The notes beneath the pieces are model-generated. The model searched no databases. It was not told the origin of the DNA and saw only the letters and a list, made by a program, of their open reading frames with translations. A DNA stretch of 64,000 nucleotides from Candidatus Bodocaedibacter vickermanii. GTDB taxonomy: Bacteria > Pseudomonadota > Alphaproteobacteria > UBA6184. Made by a program: the position numbers and the translations under genes. Location of the stretch: the NCBI RefSeq assembly GCF_014896945.1, contig NZ_CP054719.1, forward strand, positions 667,153 to 731,152, read 5' to 3'. Of the stretch, positions 1-15,000 are shown piece after piece. Positions within the stretch are counted from its first letter, which is position 1. The number at the start of each line of letters is the position of its first letter.

Positions 1-3000
1 CACCGTTCAACATCAAGCAGAAGCAAGTACTCTAGTACTTACAGAGGCACAACTTTCTACTCTTAGCCCTAGTAACCAATTAGAAAGCTCCGATGTTACA
101 ACGCTTGATTTTAGTAACTTGACCCCTGAAATTGTTAACAGCCTTAAATTGGTGTCAATCGATTTAAGCAAGTTTCAAAATGTACGAAACATCATTTGGC
201 CATGGTTTGCCTCTAATTTGAAGTTAACACTCCCAGTAAATTTTAATACCCCTCAGAACGACACTTACAGCCGATTAACAATTATTGGAGCAGGCGTTGC
301 GCCTTCCAGCGATTCTGATTTCACTCTAAACTTGGAATCTCTTTTAAGCCAGTCTGGTAAGATTATTTTAGATACAAAAGCAGTTCCTGTGACTGAATTA
401 AAAACGGGTTCTGCCGTTGCCAAAATCGAACGAAACGTTGCAACAACAGCTATCACAGTGCCAGATACAATTGAGGCGATCGATACTGACGGAGTAATCC
501 CTAATGATGTTAAAACATCAGTCACTCTTGTCCCCTCTGTTGCTAACCCGACTGATAAAGTCCCCTTTGTTGGCCTTCCAGTGGCTGTAATAGGAACCAA
601 CGCCTCATCTTTAAATATTAGTGCGTATTCAGTTGCCGGACAAGACGTAGCTGTATCAGGTATGCCAAATCTAACAACATTAATAACGGCAGCAGGAGAC
701 AACATCGGATCTTTGAAGGTAACCGGCGAAACAACTGTCACAACAAATGCCGCTAGCATAAATAAAGTAGAATTTACGTCTACTGCTCCTGATCAAACAG
801 TCGTTACGACAATGTCATCTACCGCAACCACAGTTGCGCCGACCGCTAAAGAATCACACCTTGCCAGCTTTGCTGGAAAAACTGAATTGGATTTTTCTAA
901 GTTAGACTTAGGAACCACAGACGCAACTGCATCCCGTATTAAAGATATTTTTGATGGACCTGTTCCAATCACGTCAATCGTGTCGATGAAAATAGGCAGT
1001 TCTGTGCTAGCGGCAGTGATGGCAAAACTTAGCATAACTAGCTTAAGTAGCTTTTCTGCCCTAAAACGTTTAGATATCATCAGCGCAACAGGCGCATATC
1101 AACCAACAACACTAGCTTCTTCGGATTTACCGTCAAGCTTAGAAGAATTTTATTCTAGCACTCTTGTTGTACGAAAAGGAACACTAAGCGCAGATTTAGA
1201 ATTTGATAGTAAATTTTCTGCAGCAACCCTTGACTTAAATGGTTTAAATATTAACGGGAAAAATTTAACGATTGCTGGTTCATTTACTGCAAACTCAGTC
1301 AACACTTTAAAATTAAACCCCAGCTTGTTAGCAGCTTCCGCTACAAAAAACTTGATTTCTGCAAGCTCTAGCAAATCAATCATTGTATCAGGTGCTGCAA
1401 GCGGTGCATTAACAACAACACATTTACAAAATGTTGGCACCATTGATTTGCGCACTGTAACGGGCGCTACATCATTCAGTGCGCCTCTTGATGTTGATGG
1501 AAACAATAGCAATCTAAACAAACTATATCTACCGTCAGCCTTTGATGTAGAAGCTGCGGCAGATATTTTAAGCGGTGTAGACAATGGCGAAGTCACTGTT
1601 TATATCTCAGGCGCCTATTCAGGTGCAAAAACATTGGATGCATCCTATGACAAAACTATTCTCAATTTTTCCGGCGTAACGGGTACTGGACGCTTTCAAT
1701 TGCCAGCAGGTGTGCGTGGGTTAGTTTTATCAGATGCTGTAAAAGGTATTAACGTTGGCGCGGCTGCAGTTGTAAATAATTTTGATTTTTCTGGATTAAC
1801 ACGCTTGCGTCAAATTACAGATTTGCCAACATCAGCAACAGTATTAAAATTAAGCAATTCATCTGCATCGTCTGCATTGGAATTAAATCTAGCGGCTCTT
1901 ACATCATTGACCACGCTCAGCTTGGGTAGTAGTAAGGTTTCTCAGTTAAGTTTACCCGCAACAGCTACATTAACTAATGGTGGAGGAATTGAACACTTAG
2001 ATTTATCTAGCGTTACAGATTTAGCCGTGTTAAATGGATTGAATGCTCTTTTGGCTGCTGGATCTATCAAACAGGTTTCATTTCCAACTAATCCGGCATC
2101 CGCATTACATATTAATTTAGTGGATACTATAACGGGAATTACTTTCAACAATTTAGATAAAGTGCCAACAGTAACTCTTGACAGCGATTATTCTCTGGGC
2201 AACGGTCTGAGTAATAACATGTGGCCAACTGTGAAAAGCAAATTAGAAAAAGCAGACTGGTCGCATTTCTTTAAATATATTATTGCTCCTGTGGATCAAG
2301 GTGGAATTAACTCTCCAAGTGTATTTGATTTATCTGGACAAGCTATCGAAAGTCAAGCACAAGCAACTGCATTCATCGCTGCATTAAATGAATTATCTCA
2401 GAGTGGTAAACAGTTGATACAAAAAATTATTATTCGTATCGATGCTGCTACTACTGGGGCAATTGATTTAAGCGCCATTGTACCAACTGATTTCACCCAC
2501 AACAGTCTGAAAATTATTATTGATCAATCTACAGGTAGCGCAGCCACAGTAACCGTTTCTTCAGAATGGACGTCAAAAACAAAGACCTATGTTAGCCTAG
2601 ACCAAGTCTCTAAAACAACCACGGCATCGTGGACAAACTATCTAAATTATCGTTTTGGTTCACTGAATGACAAGGGACAAGGCGCTACAAGTTTAGATTT
2701 GTCTTGGATCGATTTATCTGCTGCCGAATGGACAGCATTAATGACAACATTGAATACTTTCTCAAGCGCTAACGTCATTGAAACTATGCATCTAAAACTA
2801 GTTGCTGCAAATAATTACTCTTCGGCACCTGCATTTACAACAGCAACTCTGTCTGCAGCAAAATCTATTATTGTGGATGTTACTGGTGTCAAGAATTCTG
2901 GTGCACAAGTCACTGTAACTGGATTGCCATCTGCAACTGTTAGCCTTCAAGTTGAACAACGTGTTACAGACGCATCTGCAGTTAATCGCACCACTGCATC

Positions 3001-6000
3001 GTCTTGGAAAGGATATCTTGAACATCTATTATCTAATATTAGTGGAACTAACTATACATTAGATTTAACTGCTTCTGCTGTAAACATTGATGTTGATACT
3101 CAGCTAACTGCTCTAAACTCAGCATTGGCAGGGCTAAGTGCTGAAAGCAAACTAAAGATTAAAAACATCAACTTAAAGATAGCCCCTGGCGAACGCGAAG
3201 CTAACTTTACAGTTTCAACTAATTTTACTGGCTTTACAAATCTTGCGTCATTAGTTGTTGATGCCACAGGTGCCCTAAATAGCCCGAATCAATCTGCGAT
3301 AACATTCAGCTTAACCAACGCTCCAACCTATGCAAAAGCACATGTTACAAGTTTGGACTCTGTAATTAAAAACAGTGCAGCGTCATGGGAATATTACTTT
3401 GCTCATCGTTTAGCAACAGATGGTGTTTTATTAACGAATTTAGATGTCTCTGCGATTTCATTGAGTAGTCAAGCTGATTTAACTGCTTTCTTAACGGCGC
3501 TACACGGCCAATCAACAAACGACAAATCAAGCGTACAGTCTATTAAGTTAAAACTTGCGTCCACTTATACGAATAGCTCTGTTGACTTTAGCGTAAGCGT
3601 AGGCAGTGGACAGATTTCTGGATTAACTCATGCCTCATTTGCAGTGGAAGTTGATCGTAATGGCGCAAACAATACAGCCCCAGTAACCTTTACATTTGGT
3701 ACAGCTATTACAGCCAATAAAACGACGATCAAAGACACTGCATTTACAAGCTTAGGTTCATTTGATGGAGCAAATGCCCACCACTGGTTAGGGTATGTTC
3801 GTGCGCTATTAGCACCAATTACATCAGGAACAACCACTCTTGATCTAAGCGCTCACAGTATTTTAGAAATGAATAACGCTAAAGTAGCGAAATTTATTAC
3901 TGCTATGAATGCTTTGCCTACGACAGATAAAGCAAAAATCGCTACATTAAAAGTAAAACTAGCCTCTGGAGACTTTGGTGCTGCAACAGCAGATTTATCT
4001 GGATTAAGTGGATTTACAAACCTAACAGCCCTAGTCGTTGATCGAAATGGCGCCCGCACATCAGCCACGTTATATAACCCCGCAGTCAGCATTACTGGAT
4101 CTGGAACAGTTACGGTTAATGATCCAGAACTAGGAACTGTTTCATCAACAGGTGAAACTAATAAATGGTTAGGATATTTGCGTTTTGTTCTAAATGGAAT
4201 GTCTGGCGTTGCTAATACATTAGATGTATCTGCCTTTGCAATAGATTCTGCAAATGCTGCAACAGCCTTTAACAATGCATTTCAAGCTCTTCCTGCAAGT
4301 GAAAAACTAAAGGTTCAAACGTTAAAATTAGCTGCAAGCGCTGTTGTAACCCTTGGAACCAGTGTCACTGGATTTACAAACTTAACGAAAGTGATTGTGG
4401 ATCAAACGGCTGCTCCAACTGTAGCCATTACGATTACAACTGGATTTGGTACAACACAGAAGACGTATGTGACTTCTGCATCAACTGCTCAAACAAACAA
4501 CGCTTGGGCAAAATACATTGATTACGCAATGTCTTCAGTTGCAAATGGTGGCTTAAACCAAACAACGTTTGACTTAACTGGTCTGACATTAGACAGTACT
4601 CAAGTTAGCGCTTTCTTAGCCGGATTTACTATCGGTCAAAAAGCTGCAGTCACTGCAATCACATTAAAGCTTAACTCAACCTTTGGTGCCGCAAGCTTAG
4701 CTATTGATGGATCTGGATTTAATTCAACAGCCACGGCCTTTACTGTTCATCGTAATGGAGCTGTTAACGGAAGCCCAGCAATCCCTGTTGCAATTTCATT
4801 AACTTCTCCAACTGGTGCTTCTTCTATATCCATCATCGATCCAACTGCTGGAACTGTAGCTGATCAAACCAAAGCGCAAGACTGGTTGAAGTATTTAACA
4901 GGTGTGTTAAATGATGCCGCATCAAGTTATGTTTTAGATTTGCGCAGCAAAAACCTGTCATTGGTCTCTCATGTTACTGCCTTCAATGCTGCATTAAATG
5001 CCCTGGATAGTGCATTAAAAGCTAAAGTAGATCAGCTATGGTTAACTGTAAGTGCAACAGATGGTTCAGCAACACTTGGAACTAGTGTTGCTGGATTTAC
5101 AAACCTAACAAAAGTGATTGTGGATCAAACTGCTGCTTCAACTACAACCATTACCATTGCATCTGGATTCGCTGATACTGCAACACAGAAATTTTATGTA
5201 ACCTCTGCTGCAACTGCTCAAACAAACACCGCTTGGGCAAAATACATTGATTACGCAATGTCTTCAGTTGCAAATGGTGGCTTAAACCAAACAACGTTTG
5301 ACTTAACTGGTCTGACATTAGACAGTACTCAAGTTAGCGCCTTCTTAGCCGGATTTACTATCGGTCAAAAAGCTGCAGTCACTGCAATCACATTAAAGCT
5401 TAACTCAACATTTGGTGCCGCAAGCTTAGCTATTGATGGATCTGGATTTAATTCAACGGCCACGGCCTTTACTGTTCATCGTAATGGCGCTGTTAATGGA
5501 AACCCAGCAACCCCTGTGGCAATTTCATTAACGTCTCCAACTGGTGCTTCTTCTATATCCATCATCGATCCAACGGCAACAACCGTTGCAGATCAAACAT
5601 CCGCTCAAGATTGGTTGAAGTATCTGAATGGTATCTTAACTGATGCTGCAGGCAGTTATGTTTTAGATTTGCGCAGCAAAAACCTGTCATTGGTCTCTCA
5701 TGTTACTGCCTTCAACGCGGCGTTAACTGCCCTGGATACTTCATTAAAAGTAAAAGTCGCTGAGCTAAAATTAACCGTAACTGCAGCGGGTGAACTTGGA
5801 ACTGGAGTTTCAGGATTTACAAACCTAACAAAGGTGATTGTGGATCAAACTGCTGCTCCAACTACAACCATTACGATTGCTAATGGATTTGGCACAACGC
5901 AAAAGACGTATGTAACGTCAGCCTTAGCCAACCACACAAACACCGCTTGGGCTAAATACATTGATTATGCAATGTCATCTACTGTCAATGGTGGATTAAA

Positions 6001-9000
6001 CCAAACAACGTTTGACTTAACTGGTCTGACATTAGACAGTACTCAACTCGGTCAGTTCTTTACTGGATTTACTAGCGGTCAAAAAGCTACTGTCACTGCA
6101 ATCACATTAAAGCTAGCAACTACCTTTGGCGCAAACTCTCTAACACTTCCTACACCAACTAGTTTTACTTCTCTTACTGGCGTTGATGCCTTTAAAATCT
6201 ACCGTAACTCTGCAGCAAACTCAGGCACTCTTGTTAGCGTTGATTATAATGGTTGGGGTGATTCTGTTGTACAAATCATCGACCCAACTGCAACAACCGT
6301 TGCAGATCAAACATCCGCTCAAGATTGGTTGAAGTATCTATCTTATGTCACTTCTCAATCTATGTTCGATGCAACCTCTGGCTTGGGAGCTCAAAATGGC
6401 GTTCTGGACTTATCCAGCCTGCCTCTTGCAACCTCTGGTCAAGCTGTTGCCTTAATCTCTGCTCTTGAATTATTAGATTCCAGCTTAAAAGCCAAACTTA
6501 AAGCCATTGATGTAAAATTAGCTACGGGTAACTTTGGTACTGGAACTCTTGCCCTATCTGGTGATCTAAGAAGCTCTGCTGGATTTACAAACCTTACTAA
6601 GTTTATGGTCGATGCCACTGGTACAGAGACGAATGTTTCTGGAACTCAGAAAACAGTCGACTTCACCAACTTACTCTCGAGTGGATCTAAAGACATGTGG
6701 GTTACAAGCCTTGCATCTGTTGATTATGACAGCGGCGTCAACGCCGCAGCATCTTGGCTCGCTTATATCCATTACCAAATTCGTAACAATGATACTAACT
6801 TTGCTTTAGATACCTCTGCCATCAATAGCGGAGCGGGTCTAACTGTTGCTCAGGCTGGCTATGTGTTTGATGCCCTTGCAACTCTATCTGCAACTGGAAC
6901 GAACAAAGCTAGACTAACGTCTGTTAATGTTAAACTGGCTAATGCCGGCGGTGCTGCTACTCTTGCAGTTAGTCAAAACCTTAGCAACCTTAATGGATTA
7001 ACATCGATTATTGTTAATGCTACAGATGCAATGCACTCAACAGATCAAGTTGCAGTAACCTTTAGCGGAACATTCCATGCAAGCACTACAACAAATAAAG
7101 CCATCGTATCAAGCCTCAGTTCTGTGGATAAAGACAGCGAAGCGTCATGGACATATTTCTTCAACACTGCAGCAATGACCTCTATTGATGTTTCGTCAAT
7201 CGCATTAAACAGCGCAGAAGCAACGGCTTTCTTAGCTGCTCTTGGATCGGGTATCACGCCAAAAACGGGCATTACGGCAGTAACGATGAAGCTAGCAACT
7301 ACCTTTGGCGCAAACTCTCTAACACTTCCTACACCAACTAGTTTTACTTCTCTTACTGGCGTTGATGCCTTTAAAATCTACCGTAACTCTGCGGCAAACT
7401 CAGGCACTCTTGTTAGCGTTGATTATAATGGTTGGGGTGCTTCTTCTATATCCATCATCGATCCAACGGCAACAACCGTTGCAGATCAAACATCCGCTCA
7501 AGATTGGTTGAAGTATCTGAATGGTATCTTAACTGATGCTACAAGCAGTTATGTTTTAGATTTGCGCAGCAAAAACCTGTCATTGGTCTCTCATGTTACT
7601 GCCTTCAACGCGGCGTTAACTGCCCTGGATACTTCATTAAAAGTAAAAGTCGCTGAGCTAAAATTAACCGTAACTGCAGCGGGTGAACTTGGAACTGGAG
7701 TTTCAGGATTTACTTTAACAAAAGTAATTGTGGATCAAACTGCTGCTCCAACTGCATCAATTACGATTGCTAATGGATTTTGCACAACGCAAAAGACGTA
7801 TGTAACGTCAGCCTTAGCCAACCACACAAACACCGCTTGGGCTAAATACATTGATTATGCAATGTCTTCAGTTGCAAATGGTGGCTTAAACCAAACCGCC
7901 TTTGACTTAACAGGTCTTACTTTAACGAACGCTCAAGTCGGTCAGTTCTTAACTGCATTGGATGCTCATGCTTCAGCAGCTAGTGTTACTGCAATCACTT
8001 TGAAACTTGCATCAAATTTTGGTGCTGCATCTCTTGATCTATCGTCTTACACAGGTTTGACAGGCTTAATCGATGATGGCGTGATCATCTATCGTAACAG
8101 TGCTGCTCATTCAAACGCCCCAGTCACTGTAACTTATGGTGGCAGTGGTGCTAGCTTTGTCGATGACAAAGTCAAACTCATCGACCCAACTGCAACGACC
8201 GTTACTGACAAAACCAAAGTTCAAGATTGGTTGAAGTATCTATCTTATGTCACTTCTCAATCTATGTTCGATGCAACCTCTGGCTTGGGAGCTCAAAATA
8301 GCGTTCTGGACTTATCCAGCCTGCCTCTTGCCGTCACTTCCGAAGCACCTGCTTTAATCTCTGCTCTTATTTTATTAGATTCCAGCTTAAAAGCTAAACT
8401 TAAAGCCATTCATATAAAGTTTGCCACAGGTGATCTTGGTGGCGGAGCTATTACTTTATCAGGTGATCTAAGTTCTTCTGCCGGGTTTACAAACCTTACT
8501 AAATTTATAGTCGATGTTACTGAAACTTATGAGAACGCGTCTGCTACTCAAAAAATAGTCGACTTCACTGGATTATCCGTTGATGGATCTAAAGACATGT
8601 GGGTTACAAAGCTCAGCTCTGTCGATTATATCAGTACAAATGCTCCTGCATCTTGGTTAGCATATATCAATTACAAAATTCGCAACAATGATGCTGACCT
8701 TGTTATCGATACTTCTGCTCTCAATAGCGACGGTATAACTGTGACTGAAGCAGGTTATCTATTTAATGCGTTGGAAAATCTATCCACATCCACCAATTTA
8801 AACAAACATCGATTAATAGCCGTCGGAATAAAACTGGATACTTTGGACCTTGATGGCGGCGCGGCTACTCTTACAGTTAACCAAGATCTTAGCAGTCTCA
8901 GTGGACTATTAGCCCTTCTTGTCAATACCACGGAGGCAAGATATGCAGGTGCTCAAGTAGCAGTTGACTTTAGCGGTGGTACATTCCATGCGAATACACA

Positions 9001-12000
9001 ATTGAAACTGGCCCTTGTATATAAACTATCAGCAGTAGACAAAGGCAGCATAAACTCCTGGAAATATCTTTTTAATACATCAACTGACATTGGTGATCAA
9101 AACTTTTGGAAGTACTACTTCAACGTCGATGCAATGACCTCTGTGGATGTATCATCAACAACTTTGACCAGTGCAGAAGCAACGGCCTTTTTCACCGCAT
9201 TGAATGCATATTCTGGGGCTGGAAACATCAATACAATATCTTTAAAATTAGACCCAACCTTTGGTGCTGCATCTCTTGATCTATCGTCTTACACAGGTTT
9301 CACAAGCTTAGCTAATGATGGCGTTGTAATCTATCGTAACGGATCATCGACAGACGGCAATAGCGCTCCTATCACTATAACCTATGGTGGCAGCGGTGCT
9401 AGCTTTGTAGATGACAAAGTCAAAATCATCGATCCAACTGCAACAACTGTTACCGACACTGCCTCTGCACAACAATGGTTGGGCTACTTAACCGGTGTGT
9501 TAAACGATGCCGCATCTGAAGTAACTTTAGACTTATCATCCATTGCGATTGATGATGCAGAAGCTGTTACAGCATTCAATGCAGCATTAAACGCTCTGGA
9601 TAGCGCATTAAGAAATAAGATCACTCTCTTTAAATTAACCGTAACACATACTGCGGATATTACTTTAGGTACAGGAATACATGGTTTTGACGGATTGACT
9701 CGAATTGAATTCACAAAACCCGCAACAAACACAGTGACATTTGCAGATGCTCTTTCTGGAAAACGTACGTATTTAACCAGCTTTGATTCAGTTAAAATGA
9801 ATACGGCTGCTGATTGGACACGCTATCTAAACTATATGTTGTCTACAACAGCCGGTGGTCAAAGCGCATCTTCACTGAACTTGAACAGTCTCACATTTGC
9901 AAACCAAACAGCCGTTGATGCATTCTTTGCAGGATTAAATACCTTAAGTGGATCAGGTGTATACGGTAACAAATCTGCGTTAACAACGCTTCGTATGAAG
10001 CTTGCAGATGGTCAAAGTGCTATCTCTATTGGTAGAATCAATAACACTCCTACTGCCGCAACAGGTCTAGCCGCGGGATTACACGTGATTGTAGATCCAG
10101 GCACCAGCACAGGCACTACCCCTGCAGGATCTGCTGCCAATACAGTTCAAGCAGACAACCTAATCGTGTTAGATAGCGTTGCTGCATTCTCTAAAGATCA
10201 CATCGCATACCTTGCTGAACAACCAAGCTTTGCTGGAACAATTGATCTAACGGCGTTAAACTATACAAACACAACCGATGTCGTGGCAGCGCTTAACTTA
10301 TTATCTGCTGACATTAAAGCCAAAATCAAAACAATTAACCTTAAACTGCAATCAGGTACATTTGGCAGTTTGTCATTAACTCTTGGAGCCTTAACAGGGT
10401 TCACAGACGTTACATTCAATATTGACCGCAATGGCGCGATTGATGGAGTAAATACTTACGGATCATTAGTGACTATTACAAATAGCACAACTCACACCGT
10501 AAATCTAACCGATGCAGAATTCCATAACATGAGCACATTTGATAAGACATCAAGCGCAAACTGGATTGGATATTTAACTCATGAATTAAACTCTGCTCCT
10601 GAAAACTATACATTAGATCTTACTATAAATGCTGCTTTATACTTAGATTCTACAAGCTCTGTTGGAGCATTCAGCAATGCATTACGATATCTGCCAGATA
10701 ATTTAAAAACACGCGTTGCTTTACTAAAAGTACGCTCATCAACCAATGGTGACTTTGGTGCAACTGATTGGAATGGTCCAGGAGCAACCGAACGCGTAAT
10801 TCCAGAATACGCGGCATTTGATCACCTTAATTCTATTGTGATTGAATATACTGCAACTGGGCTTGCTATGGGAGCTTATATTGGGCATCTAACAAACACC
10901 AACAAATATGCTTACATCACGACCCCATTTGATGGCATGGATTGGAATGATTGGACAAAATACGTTGACTATCAATTGAATGCTGCAAACTTAGGTGGAT
11001 TGACTAAAACAAGTATTAGCCTTGATAAACATCTATCCTCTTCTGAATTAAGCGCAGTATTAACAGGACTAGACGCTGCTGCTGGCAAAGCATCACTCGT
11101 GAACTTAACCTTAAACTTAGCGTCAAGTATTACGGGAGATATTAACGTAGGTGCTTCAGGATTAACAAACTTAGCATCCGTAATCATCAACACAAATGGA
11201 TCAGCTGCACGTTTAACACCTTCTGATGAATTCTACAATAAAACAGCATGGACCAGCGTATTAAACGTTAATCCAGCTGTGCAAGAATCATGGAGAGCTT
11301 ATTTAAAAGGACAAAGCAGTATTGCTGCTATTGATATTCGCGAAATTGAACTTGCAGATCAAGATCAATTGACTGCCTTTTTAACCGCGTTAAATGCTGA
11401 AGACCGCAAAGCAAATATCGCTACAATTAAGATAAAACTGGCTTCTTCATACACGGGAACAGTAAGCTTTGCTACAGTAAACACAACCGGATTAACTGCT
11501 TTAACAGCAAACAATAGCGTTGAAATCCATCGCAATGGCAGCGCTGCAACAGCGGTACAAGGTGGAAACATCACCGATGCAAAGATTAAATTAGTTGACT
11601 TAACCGCAAGCTCGCTCACCAATCGCAGCAATGCAGACTCATGGCGTCGTTACCTAACGACGTTGATTGAAGCAACCCCAGGTGCGATCGATCTATCACT
11701 TGATTCTGATACATACTTGCGTTCAAACGCTCACGTAACAGCATTTATGACTGCATTGCAAAATCTATCCCCTGCAAACAAGCTATTAGTAACGTCATTA
11801 AAACTAGAACTTGCTCCTGGTGCAGCGTGGACAAACATCACAGCCCTGGGTCAAGGCTTAACAGGATTTACAAACTTAACATCCTTTATCGTTGATGCAA
11901 CAGATGCCACAGTTAGCGGCACTCAAGTTACTGTTGCCTTCCACGTTGATCTAACAACAGCCTCTCCAAAAGCAATCGTATCAAGCCTCAACTCTGTGGA

Positions 12001-15000
12001 TAAAGACAGCCAAGACTCTTGGACGTACTTCTTTAACTCTGCGGCAATGACTACCGTGAATGTATCTTCAACAACCTTGACCAGCGCCGAAGCTGGGGCC
12101 TTCTTGGCGGCTCTTGGAACGGGTACTACAGCAAAAGCTGATATCACTTCATTAACATTGAAGCTTGATTCAACATTTGGTGCGGGAAGTTTAAGCTTAA
12201 ATGGATCTGGATTAACTGGCTTACAAACGGTTGACGCTGTTAGCATCCAACGCAACGGGGCTGAGAATGCAGGATCACTAGTATCTGTTAGCTTAAGCAA
12301 CGGATTAACATCTACACATGTACGTATTGTTGATCAAACCATCACAGATGCGGACGCTGTAATAAAAACAAGTGCATCTTCTTGGTTGTCTTATCTAACT
12401 TATGCTTTAGATGGCTCAGTTACAGAGTTAGTTTTAACCGATGATAACCTTGTACTGGGAACTCAAGGTCAAGCAACTGCACTATCAAGTGCATTAGATG
12501 CTCTAGATCCAAGTTTGAAAGCCAAGGCTGTAACCTTAAAAGTAAAAGCGGCTGCAGACGTTACCATCGGTGCTACACTAACAACTGCTGGTGACTTTAG
12601 CGCTCTAACGGTAATCGAATTAGATAAACCTGCTGCAAATACCATTACTATCAGTACTAAAGAAGCAACAACTCAATTACATATCGCAGATTTAGAAAAA
12701 GTAAAAAGAGACAGTTCAGCAGACTGGTTGGCATATACCCAATACTTGATGAAAAGCTTAGGGGTTATTACTAACTTTGATTTAGATATGACATCAAACC
12801 CATTAGCATCAGGTGATGTAACAGCCTTTATAACTGCATTGCAAAATCTATCCCCTGCAAACAAACTTAAGATCCAAAAAGTTAAATTAAAATTGGCTTC
12901 AGGCGCGTGGACAGGTAACGTTGCAGACCTGGGTCAGGGAACATCAGGGTTTGATAACCTTGATACATTCACCGTTGACGCAACGAATGCCACAGTTAGC
13001 GGAACTCAAGTTACTGTTACCTTCCACAGTGATTTAAGCACAGCATCTCCAAAAGTCTTCGTCACAACATTAGACTCTGTGGATAAAGACAACGATGCAG
13101 CGTGGACATATTATTTAAACTCCCTAACAAAAGATGGCGCAGCTGCATTAGATTTATCATCTATCACATTATCGCCTACAGAATTAACTGCTTTAGACTC
13201 AGGGCTTGATGCCTTCTCTACTGCTGATAACAATGAAGGCTTACTATCCAGCATCCATATTAAAGTATCGGGTGCTGCAGGGGCTGCAACTGTAAACTTA
13301 ACTGCAGACTTAAATGCGCAAACAGCCATTAACTCAGCAGCTAAATTTATTGTGGAAATTAGCGGCTTTACACATGCCAGCAGTCAAGCTGTGGTTGAGC
13401 ACACAGGTGGCACTCCCAAAGATATCGAATTACGAATTTCTGGCGCCTCTGATGTGTATAGAAACTCTGCAGCATCTTGGAATTTGTACTTAAACTATGT
13501 TAAAGCAACCAATTCTAATGCAATGCCAACAACACTTGACCTAACAAGTTCTAGCAACCTTTACCTACGCAGCCAAGCCGATGTGAATGCCTTGATGACG
13601 GCAATTCAAGCTAGGTCTGATAAAGCAAACATCACAACACTTGATGTACGCCTGGCGCCTGGCAGTGTGGGCAGCGATATTACATTCGGTATTGGTGTAA
13701 GCGATAACTTTAACCCAATCATGGATATTACTGTAACAGGCGCTACAAATAATGGCAGTCTGCTTACAACGTCAGATATTCATTATGCTGGATCATTTAC
13801 AAGCACTGGAAAAACACTAACTCAAGCCTTTGCAAGTACCGTGCTTAATCTAACCGTTGAAGCACACTGGACAAGTTACCTTCAGTATGTTCTGTCATCC
13901 ACAGCGGATGGTGGATTAGGTCAAGTATCTATCGTGCCCCCAGCATTAACGAGTGGCGCACTAACTGCATTGCTGAATGCACTAAACAACTTATCTGCTC
14001 CATTAAAAACATCAATCCAACATCTACACTTGGATGTCAGCCATGCAAGCTTTAATGGCGGATTAACGTTAGGTACAGGTGTCAGCGGATTAAGCAACCT
14101 TCAAGAAGTTACATATGTTCGTGCATCGAATCAAGCAGATGCAACTGCTGCGGCTAGTTCAAGTTTTGAAAACAAACTACAACGTCTACGCACAGCGTGG
14201 AACAGCGATGCACTTACAGATGCTGCTGCAGTTGGTGAATACTTACGATATGTATTAATGGATACAGCAATGGGTGGCGCTGAATTAACCACAGTGGATC
14301 TAACTTCACAAATATTAGATGCTGATAAAGATGGATATGTGTATACTGCCTTAGGAAATTTACCTTCTGAATTAATATCACGCACTACAGAATTGCGCCT
14401 GAAACTCAACACAAATAGCGGGGGAAATTATAGCAACATTACCCTACCAAATCTTACAACGGTAAAATATTTCCAAACTGGAAACGCGATCTTCGTTGCC
14501 CCAACCAGTACACAAACCGTTACGACAACTCGATTCAGAGCTTCAGAAACGAATGTAACCGATAAAACCGCTCAAGCTCAATGGACAAACTATATTGATT
14601 ATGTAATGTCTTCAACTGCGAATGGTGGATTAAACCAAACAACCTTTGATCTCAGCAGCATAACTTTAACTTCTGCTCAGGCTACTGCATTCTTAGCTGC
14701 TCTAGCGGCCCATACTTCAAAAGCTTCGATTACGGCTATTACGTTAAAACTAGACCCAACGTTTGGTGCAGCATCTCTGGATCTATCGACCTACACAGGC
14801 TTTACAGACTTAAGTGCAGATAGCGTTACTATACAGCGTAATGCAGCTGTACACGCTAACACCCCCGTCACTATTACTTATGGTGTTGGTGCTGGGAAAT
14901 TAACTGATGCAAACGTTAAGATCATCGATCCAGAAACACACACAACTGCTAATAAAGACAACACTCGTCAAGAATGGTTAGAATACTTAACACACACAAT

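Noticed and set aside
4491..8302. Repeats as a CRISPR-like array
   Set aside because: They are long, in-frame coding repeats with no short regular spacer pattern.
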